Assembly: GCF_030272615.1 (NCBI RefSeq)
Contig: NC_081413.1
Span: 185,328,115-185,392,114, forward strand
Direction: 5' to 3'
Length of the DNA stretch: 64,000 nt
DNA from: Cryptomeria japonica
Lineage: Eukaryota > Streptophyta > Pinopsida > Cupressales > Cupressaceae
Both the position numbers and the translations under genes were made by a program. Shown one piece after another: positions 57,246-64,000 of the stretch. The notes under the pieces are model-generated. The model was not told where the DNA came from and searched no databases. It worked only from the letters and a program-made list of their open reading frames with translations. Numbering within the stretch: the stretch's first letter is position 1; the number at the start of each line of letters is the position of its first letter.

Positions 57246-57834
57246 ATTTAATATCAGGAATCATTTACCCTCTAATGCACATAAACCTTGGAAACATTCA
57301 ATTCCAATCAGGCATACTTGACAAAAATGGGATTAATACCCATCAAAAGCCTCTTCTCAATCTTCAAAACACCCTTACAAGATAACAACTTAATAGACAC
57401 CAACCATACTTTGAGGAAGACAAAAATGACAAAGTCTTCCCTCACTTTGTAATGAAGCCAATCACCCTGGTCAGTCTTTTGATATCATTGTTACAAACTT
57501 ATCCTCCAATTTATAGAAATATCCAATGGTTCAAATGAAAGTTATGAGAATTCTTCCAAAAATGCTAAAGGATACAAGAAAGACAATATTAAGATAAACT
57601 ATACAAGATACACATTATGAAGAAAACTAGTCAAAATTCTTGATAACATCAAATGAAATATAGTATTTGATTAGATTCTACTTTATTTTAAAGTTCTATA
57701 CAATACCCAAATTTCTATTAACTCGTAACAAAATACGCAACTAACAAATAAAATGAGATAAATTATTCATATTTCAAGCCTCCAACATAAAATGATTCTA
57801 CATTATAGAACCAATATCCATTAGGAATCATTTC
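57246..57834. other. Spacer, no feature seen
   Basis: About 0.6 kb of AT-rich sequence without a supported ORF or repeat. Confidence 0.4.
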
Positions 57835-58420
57835 ACCTTGTGTTTTATGATGGTGAATTCAATGTGTACAGAAAAATTTATAGGATTGTGAGGCGTGCTA
57901 TGGCTCTTGGTTGGTATATTTTGAATCCATTGGCCATGGTTGCAACATTATGTGGTCCTGGCAAAGAGATATTATCATTGAAGCTTCATTCACTAGAACA
58001 TTTCCTTAGTCCAGATGACAAGTATGAAGTTGTCGAATAGGTAATGGTTATAGTAACCAACCAAGTTGGTACTGACATAAACCTAGCATCATCACATTAA
58101 TGGATATTTTCTCTTCTACAATTTGTAGATGTCCTTGGACCTAGAAAAGCTACTTCCATACAAAGGGCTATTTTGAGGGTTGGAAGGGTTTACAAGCGCA
58201 AAGAATTGCTAACCCCTCTAGAAGCTATGAAGCGACTTGTCTTTATGACTAGAAGCCACAGAATGGAGAGGTTAAGGAGGTTGAGGAATTATTATTTTCC
58301 AAAGAGGATACCATTAAACAAAGTGAACAAGAGAATGCAAGGAAAGCAAAAGAACTTGCAAAAAAATCTTGATGACAAGAACAAAAGGAGCAACCCCTTG
58401 TACAGTTGCTACTGATCATC
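57835..58420 (+). pseudogene. ORF fragment Y, unrecognised
   Basis: A coding fragment with stops at 58038 and about 58098: DGEFNVYRKIYRIVRRAMAL, LNPLAMVATLCGPGKEILSL, then ILRVGRVYKRKELLTPLEAM and a basic, arginine-rich end (RMERLRRLRNYYFPKRI). It does not match the visible parts of X copy 2, so I treat it as a separate ORF or a missing exon of X. The last 165 bases are duplicated at about 58788-58960. Confidence 0.5.
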
Positions 58421-58428
58421 TATCTGCA
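58256..58428 (+). repeat. Direct repeat, left copy
   Basis: Matches about 58788-58962 (AATGGAGAGGT(T/C)AAGGAGGTTG start, CATCTATCT(G/A)CAACAATT end) with about a dozen differences. The X copy 4 fragment lies between the two copies. Confidence 0.8.
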
Positions 58429-58429
58429 A

Positions 58430-58787
58430 CAATTATGCCCTAATTTTAAGTTTTACTCATTATTGATGCATTTAATCTTATTATATGGATGTTTTAAGGG
58501 GTATGTGGCCTAAGGGATTGAGGCTTAACGTTAGAAACAACCAAGGCGAGGATCAACCTGTTCAATTATGGACTTCTATTTGGGATACTTGTTACACAAG
58601 ATCAAATTATATCAAATTTGAGGAATGGATTGTAAAGACAATTTATCAAATGTATGGATTTCGTTGTGATGGATCAATCTCAAATTATATTAAAGATTTT
58701 TAAGACCTAAATATATTGATGATAGAAAGATAGTGAATCATAACTAGGGAGATTGGTATGTCCACTAACTTGTCTTTATAATTGGTA
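58430..58787 (+). pseudogene. ORF family X, copy 4 (internal fragment)
   Basis: A fragment overlapping copies 2 and 3: MWPKGLRLNVRNNQGEDQPV, QLWTSIWDTCYTRSNYIKFE and MYGFRCDGSISNYIKDF, with an intact version of the positions broken in copy 2. It ends at HN(stop)GDWYVH near 58770, where it joins the right copy of the direct repeat. Confidence 0.65.
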
Positions 58788-58962
58788 GCAAAATGGAGAG
58801 GTCAAGGAGGTTGAGGATCCATTATTTTCTGAAGTCGATACCATTAAACAAAGTGAATAAGAGAATGAAAGGAAAGCAAAAGAACTTGCAAAAAAATCTT
58901 GATGACAAGAAAGAAAGGACCAACCTCTTGTACAGTTGCTACTGAGCATCTATCTACAACAA
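58788..58962 (+). repeat. Direct repeat, right copy
   Basis: Second copy of 58256-58428. It joins directly to the right subterminal region of the CACTA element. Confidence 0.8.
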
Positions 58963-58989
58963 TTGTACCCGGTTCCTCTCAATTTTTGC

Positions 58990-59796
58990 ACCCTGAGCCC
59001 ACATATAATGATGGCACGTAATTACTTTTTTTTTGAAAAATACCACGAGTTCGTCAGATTTCCGACATGAAATATGAAATCTGCACTATCGACAAAAGTA
59101 AACCCAATGGTAACACACAAGTAGAAGCATGTGATCGGGATAGAATATACTTATAAAGTCCATCAGTAGATCATACACTAGCGGCAATGGAGAAATCTTG
59201 TATTGTCAATAGCCGATGATGCTATTGGTAAGATTTATCCCACTGGACACCTGAAAAAGTAAAACACATCGGAAAAGGTTATGGCGATAAAGGGTCAAAG
59301 CTTATGCTTAGGAGACATAACGTATCGGGAGGAGCTACGTCAAGGGAAAAGACATCAGGGAAATTATGCCCATCGCCTGAACACATTTTAAGTTATCGTG
59401 ATGCTCAATGAGACTAGTGGGATAACTCGCACCGATCAGCATGAAGAGAGGTCATCGACTTATGTTATCCCGATGAGTAAGAAGAAATCAAGAGGTTGTG
59501 AAAATCATCAAACCAACATATGTCGATCAACAGGTAAAATCCATGTTCGTTGGGATGCCGATGTGTAATTTCAACATGTCCAAATTCCGATGAACATGAG
59601 GTATACTTTAAAAAACAATAACAAATCCAACAAAGCAAAATAAATCCCATAGCCGATCGAAAATGTTTGTCAGTTTTTCGTCTGAATTCCAACGTGAAAT
59701 TTTAACACATCAGAATTCCGACGAACATGGGGTAATTTTTGAAAAAAAACAAATTAATCCGACAAAACAATAGAAATCCCATAGCTCATAAAAAAC
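58990..59796. repeat. CACTA right subterminal region
   Basis: Dense in TCGGGATA, CATCGG and CCGATGA-type words. Two tandem units of about 145 bases (59540-59685 and 59686-59796) share AATTCCGA(T/C)GAACATG(A/G)GGTA and AAATCCCATAGC, with a weaker third at about 59000-59090. The inverse complement resembles 33760-34540. Confidence 0.7.
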
Positions 59797-59829
59797 GCTC
59801 ATTGGAAAACTGCTCCAAATGTACTAGTG
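59797..59829 (-). repeat. CACTA right terminal inverted repeat
   Basis: Ends CTCCAAATGTACTAGTG, the exact reverse complement of the left terminus. Followed by TAT (59830-59832), the same three bases that precede the left end. Confidence 0.85.
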
Positions 59830-59832
59830 TAT

Positions 59833-60896
59833 CAACCCAATTGACCTCATAAAAGTGAGATGGGCCTCCTTGCAAAGACTATGGTGTCAGAGGCAAGTTG
59901 TGAAATAAGAGATATGATATTAAATTTCAGAAGACAACTTGATGAAGTAAAACAACAAGTATGGGATCAATAGAAAGAGGAGACATTTTATCAATAGCAA
60001 CAACATGAGTTTGAGGCTCAAAAACAACATGAAGAATTCATTGCAAAGAGACTTTCTTCTGCTAGGAAATAGGAAATTGTGCAGTTAGCAACCATGGAGT
60101 TGCAACGTGTGCAAGAGGAAGCTTTTGCCCCTAGGTCTCCTAGATTTAAAATTCCAAGTTTCAGGCAAGGGAGACCTCCTAAATATTTTGAGGAGTCTGT
60201 CCTTGAACAAATTTACTTTTATGAGTAGCCCATTCATGAGATCCAGCCTACTCCTTATACTTCAAATGAGCCTACTCAGGAGATCTCTAATTTGAATATC
60301 CCAAGCTTCATGGAGATGCCAACGATGGATATAAAATAGCCTATCATTCAGCCTCCTCAATGCCCTTTTCTTTATGAGATACGCCTTTGCAAGGATGGAC
60401 CTATTATGTGGAGGGTGGATGGTAATATTCCTCACAACTTTAGTAAGCGGCCTACTGATAATGAGGACAACATAATGGAATCTATGATGTTGTAGGAAGG
60501 GCCAAAAATGACCAATTGCAACAACAAGTCACCATTCAAGAAAAAAATTGCAATAAGGATGAGGATTTGGTTATCTCTTCTGACCATCTTTCCTCCTTCA
60601 TTAAGGATGAAGAGAATGATCTCTCTTCACCCAAACCAATGGTGTGCATACAGGAACCTCTGTTGAAGGTCCAAGAACAAAAGAATGATGAGTATGGAGC
60701 AATGGAAGATCTCAAGGTTGTTCCTATCTTAGATTTAATAGACCTCCAAGAGAGTTGCAACATTGCCCAAATTATTCCCATTTTACTAAAAAGTGAAGAA
60801 GAGCTTCAAGAGGACTCATTTTGGGATGATTTGGAGGGATTTTGTTTAGGTTTAGACTCCAAGCTGACCCATCATAGTGTGTTGGTTGTTGGGTAG
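59833..60896 (+). pseudogene. Frame Z, main part right of the CACTA insertion
   Basis: In phase with 33631-33726 across the CACTA element. After a TGA at about 59842 it has an ATG at 59881 and reads MVSEASCEIRDMILNFRRQL, then a Gln/Glu-rich coiled coil, a RSPRFKIPSFRQGRPPK segment and, after a frame change near 60515, an acidic C-terminal 125 codons (KVVPILDLIDLQESCNIAQI) to the TAG at 60894. About five TAG stops occur in the first half, several in Gln-rich runs where CAG is expected. I do not recognise the family. It may be an extra ORF of another retroelement or a host gene. Confidence 0.55.
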
Positions 60897-60903
60897 GATG
60901 AGG

Positions 60904-62088
60904 TGTTACTACTTATCAAATTGCCATTAGTTTCATATCCAAAGTCATACTATATATTCTAGTTAGTTAGTATTACCAAATCATGCAGTCGGTACACACA
61001 AAGAAGTCGGTATGAACAATCTAGTCGGTTACAGAAGAAAGCAATCACAGAATGCAGTATTCACCGAGTTGTTTACTGAGTAATGTTTCATGGCTACCGA
61101 TCAGTAAAGTTAACTCATCGAGTTGATATTCACCGAGTGAAACGTTTTACCAGATACATTGAACCTGGACCTGCACATGAAAACGTGTTACAAGATCGAG
61201 GCACATCTAACCGTTTTTGCATTGGAAATTGCACTAGAAGATTGTGTATGATTACAAGGTCAATCTAACCAATGAAATATTTTGTTTAGTTATTCATTTG
61301 AGGAATCTTTTTGTAAGATCGAAGCAATGAATCAGATCACTGCTCTAAGAGATCTATTTATACGGCATGATTTTAGGGTTAGAAAAAGAGAGATATACAA
61401 GAGATGTGAGATATGTGTGTGTGTGCATGAAAGAAGATTCTTACAGAGACACAGAGAGGTCACCGAGAAGGTTATCAGTGAAAAGTCAAAGAACAAAGTA
61501 AACAGAAGGGTTTACCGAGTTATAATATGGGTTACCAAGGTATGCTACAAGCTAGGTAATCGTATTCTGAGCACATAGAATCTGCTATAACATTTCAGAT
61601 GTAAAGATGCAGATATTTGTTATGATTCTATTGTAATATTTTGAAATTGTAAGAGAAACCTTTAATAGGGTAAAAGACTCTAACCAAGTCTATAAATTGT
61701 AAATCCTTTAACCAGGTGCAACATTTATATAGTGTTTTAAAATCCTTAGTAAGGTAGATCTAACTGATCTTGATACTCCTAATAGGGTAAGCTATCAGAA
61801 ATAGCTAAATGTAGCTCTAACTGAGCATTCTTTATTATTGTAGTAGTGAAGTTGTGGGTGCCATCCCCACCACAGTTTTTCTCTCTAATCAAGAGTTTTT
61901 GCGTGACCAAAATATATGTGTTATGGAGTGAATCATGTATGATTGTTATCTGTTGATTTTAGTTTTATTTTATGTTACTGCACTATTCTGTTTATGCATA
62001 ACAGTAAGGTTATTATCAAAGAAAAGTTTTGGAGTACTGATTCACCCCTCCCCTCTCAGTACATTAGCTTTCCATATTGCGCCTAACA
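60904..62088 (+). repeat. Element E 5' LTR (1185 bp)
   Basis: Begins TGTTACTACTTATCAAATTG and ends TTGCGCCTAACA, the reverse complement of the LTR ends of C. It is about 45 bp longer than in C. The U3 contains repeated CCGAGT and CGGTA words (GTCGGTA, CACCGAG). A CTATTTATACGG box at about 61357 is the candidate TATA. Confidence 0.9.
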
Positions 62089-62090
62089 AT

Positions 62091-62102
62091 TGGTATCAGA
62101 GC
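62091..62102 (+). other. Element E primer-binding site (initiator Met tRNA)
   Basis: TGGTATCAGAGC, two bases after the LTR end. This is the classical plant LTR-element primer site, here without mismatch. Confidence 0.95.
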
Positions 62103-62150
62103 CTTAATCTTGGAAAAGGGTTTAACTACCTAAAGAGAAAGATCTTATCA

Positions 62151-63503
62151 ATGGAAGGCTACAAACAATCTTGGAGGATTGTGCATCTTCAAGAAGAGAT
62201 GGATAATGCAAATCAAGTGATTGCAGACATGCAGAGGCAAATGCAAAAATCTCTAAAAGTAAGGAGAAGATTATCTAATGACTTGCAGGATTCTCAAGAG
62301 CTAGTGGAACAAATCAAGACATCATCTGAGAACAATATATATGAAGAAACTGAAGAAATGATTGGAATGTTGAAAGAAAAGAACAAAGTATTGGTTGATC
62401 AACTGAAAGCAATGAAAAGAGAACATGAACATTTCAGTACACGGATGACTGAAAATCTAGATGCATTAAGGATAGCTGAGGATAAAGCAAGAGATCTACA
62501 AAGAGAGAAACAACAACTTGAAGCTCTAGTATCTAATAAGGATGATGAAATCATAAGGTTAACTGGTATTCAACAAAATATGACAGATCAACTAGGTTAT
62601 GCACATCATGAAGCAATTTTGAAGAATGATGAAAATCAATCATTGAAACTTGAAGTATCAAGGTTGACTGGTGAACTTGAAACAAAGAAGAAATCCAAAG
62701 AATCATTAGAGAAAAGTTATGAAGCATCAAAGATGTTGGATGAGCAACTAAATACAAGAAGACCCTACAAAGATGCAGGACTCGGTTACAAAGGAAAAGA
62801 CTCTACCGAGAAAGGAATTCATACTACCGAGAGAGGAGAATCATCAAAACAAGCCGAAAATAGGATTAACATCAAAAGGAAGAAGCCTATTTGCTACTAC
62901 TATGGAAATCTAGGTCATACTGCCAACATATGCTAGATCAGAAAAGGTAAGCAATCGAATATCTCTAAGTCTAATGGATATTGTTATAATTTCAATAAAT
63001 ATGGTCACACACCTAATCAATGTAGGACAAAGTCTGTTAACAACTATCAGAAGGCAAAATTCAAAGGGTTTTGTAAGAACTGCAATAGATATGGACATAG
63101 TACCGAGAAGTGTTGGTTTAAGCAAAAGAACTACATGAAGTATCCACACCGAGCAAACACTGGAGGTTACTGAACTCACACAGATCCTTACCGACAATAT
63201 GCAACAGTACCATGGGATTACAATACAAGGATATTATGCGAATGTTGTGGAAGATATGGACATATAAGTGCCAGCTATTTTATAAGATTTGGAATGAACA
63301 ACCAGAGATCATGGAGAAATCCTGGTATGGCATGTTTTCATTGTCACAAAGCTGGACATTTAACTAGAGATTGCATAGATCAACCGAGAAGAGACATTGA
63401 AGAGATAAAAGAAAAATTCAAGATGATTTGGAAAAAGAAAGAAATTATGTCTGATGAAGAAAGCACCTTACCTACCAAGTTAGGTGCACCTATTTCAAAT
63501 TAG
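62151..63503 (+). pseudogene. Element E gag: coiled coil plus multiple zinc knuckles
   Basis: A 1353-base frame from ATG at 62151 (MEGYKQSWRIVHLQEEMDNA) to the TAG at 63501 with two stops only (62934, about 63171). Residues 1-240 form a coiled coil. The knuckle segments are CYYYGNLGHTANIC (second Cys is Tyr, as in C), CYNFNKYGHTPNQC (Cys to Phe), CKNCNRYGHSTEKC, a degenerate CECCGRYGHISASYF and CFHCHKAGHLTRDC. The stop at 62934 replaces the CAG present in C. Upstream codons are open into the LTR, but the ATG at 62151, just after the primer site, matches the start in C. It is better preserved than the copy in C. Confidence 0.85.
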
Positions 63504-64000
63504 TCAAGAAAAGGTATGAAGGGACTGCATTCTTTAAAAGTTAAATCATAACAGATCCTATTCTATTATGTACAAAATTCAAAATCTGCATAGTTAAGAT
63601 GCAATTACTCAGTTTATATACTATACAGGAAACCTGTCAAGTTGGTGTATATAGGAAACCTATAAAGTCGATTAATAAAGGAAAGTTGGTTACTCGGTGA
63701 AAACAAAAAAAGGAGTAAATTGGTAAAAGGTGAACCGAGTGCATTTAATATCTTGACCTAACTTGCACGGAGCCCGATAAGGTATTTTTGAGTACTTAAA
63801 AGTGTTTTCGTGGTCATTTTCATTCACCCAAGTTTTTGAGAAGAAGAGCAAAGCGAATCAAAGCGATCAAACTTCATTCAGAGTGAATTTAGAGGTATTT
63901 ACATCAATCTATTCACACTGTTAAGCTGGTTTCCGATCTAGTCAAATTGCTATTGTCTACTGAGTGTAAAGCGTCAACCATTTGTAAACCCTAAGGATAA
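63504..64000 (+). other. Element E spacer after gag
   Basis: About 0.5 kb matching the gag-ORF2 spacer of element C, including a GAGCCCGATAAGGTATTT-like stretch and AAACCCTAAGGA near the window end. In C the ORF2 start follows directly, so ORF2 of E is predicted just beyond 64000. Confidence 0.65.

Larger units (their letters stand above)
33727..59829 (+). mobile_element. 26.1-kb CACTA (En/Spm-type) transposon with nested elements
   Basis: The left end starts CACTAGTACATTTGGAG and the right end is its exact reverse complement; similarity extends imperfectly to about 33 bp. TAT flanks both ends, matching the 3-bp duplication of CACTA elements. Subterminal regions of about 0.8 kb at both ends are related in inverted orientation. 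Frame Z reads through once the insertion is removed. Copia element F and gypsy element G are inserted inside. I find no recognisable TNPD-type transposase; the internal coding sequence is the unknown X and Y families. Whether both ends were ever mobilised together at this size is inference; later insertions account for about 14.7 kb. Confidence 0.8.
60904..64000 (+). mobile_element. Element E, plus-strand relative of element C (right end outside window)
   Basis: A 1185-bp LTR (60904-62088) homologous to the LTRs of C, a perfect initiator-Met primer site, a gag of the same length as in C and the same spacer after it. The window ends about where ORF2 would begin, so ORF2 and the right LTR are not seen. 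It was inserted 7 bases after the end of frame Z. Confidence 0.9.

Noticed and set aside
61083-61578. Plus-strand frames in the LTR of element E
   Set aside because: Located in U3/R of the LTR without homologous open frames in the LTRs of C.
1-64000. CRISPR arrays, bacterial operons or Shine-Dalgarno-led genes
   Set aside because: All recognisable features are eukaryotic transposons. The tandem arrays have no repeat-spacer structure.

Overview
The window is eukaryotic nuclear DNA from a plant with a large, repeat-rich genome. The evidence is nested LTR retrotransposons with initiator-Met-tRNA primer sites, an L1-type LINE with a plant-style RNase H, CHHC-knuckle gag genes typical of the Tat lineage, a plant mobile domain (PMD) fragment and a CACTA transposon. 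A gymnosperm is my best guess, from the density and decay of the elements, but the sequence does not prove it. I found no intact cellular gene and no RNA gene. Nearly every coding region is a transposon gene broken by stops or frameshifts.

Layout. 1-937: end of a Ty1/copia pol on the minus strand. 938-1437: assembly gap of exactly 500 N. 1438-16079: element A, a gag-pro-only gypsy element (+), split at 5261-13012 by a 7.75-kb minus-strand LINE flanked by a perfect 15-bp target duplication. 16080-19229: remains of gypsy element B (+), whose LTR received A and a 0.96-kb inverted-repeat element. 19230-30959: element D, a minus-strand relative of A, split at 21313-29294 by element C (two 1140-bp LTRs, AATTT duplication). 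C carries a gag with several zinc knuckles and a second ORF of 1083 codons, and no reverse transcriptase. 30960-33630: degenerate tandem repeats and an LTR-like end.

33727-59829 appears to be one 26.1-kb CACTA transposon: TIRs start CACTAGTACATTTGGAG, the target duplication is TAT, and an outside reading frame (Z) resumes in phase once the insertion is removed. Nested in it are F (copia, 464-bp LTRs, ATATC duplication) and G (Tat-like gypsy, truncated right LTR, pol core deleted, antisense PMD ORF and tandem arrays). Its right third holds four partial or decayed copies of an unrecognised ORF family (X), a second ORF fragment (Y) and two copies of CACTA subterminal sequence. Z ends at 60896. 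Seven bases later begins E, a plus-strand relative of C, which runs off the window just before its second ORF would start.

Elements A, C, D, F and G show no reverse transcriptase where the internal sequence can be followed. Only the LINE and the copia fragment at the left edge show polymerase sequence. The LTR families here look like non-autonomous lineages that keep gag, sometimes protease, and in three cases (C/E, F, G) extra ORFs of unknown role. Where two copies can be compared, several nonsense codons replace CAG, CAA or CGA, as expected from methyl-cytosine decay of silenced repeats.
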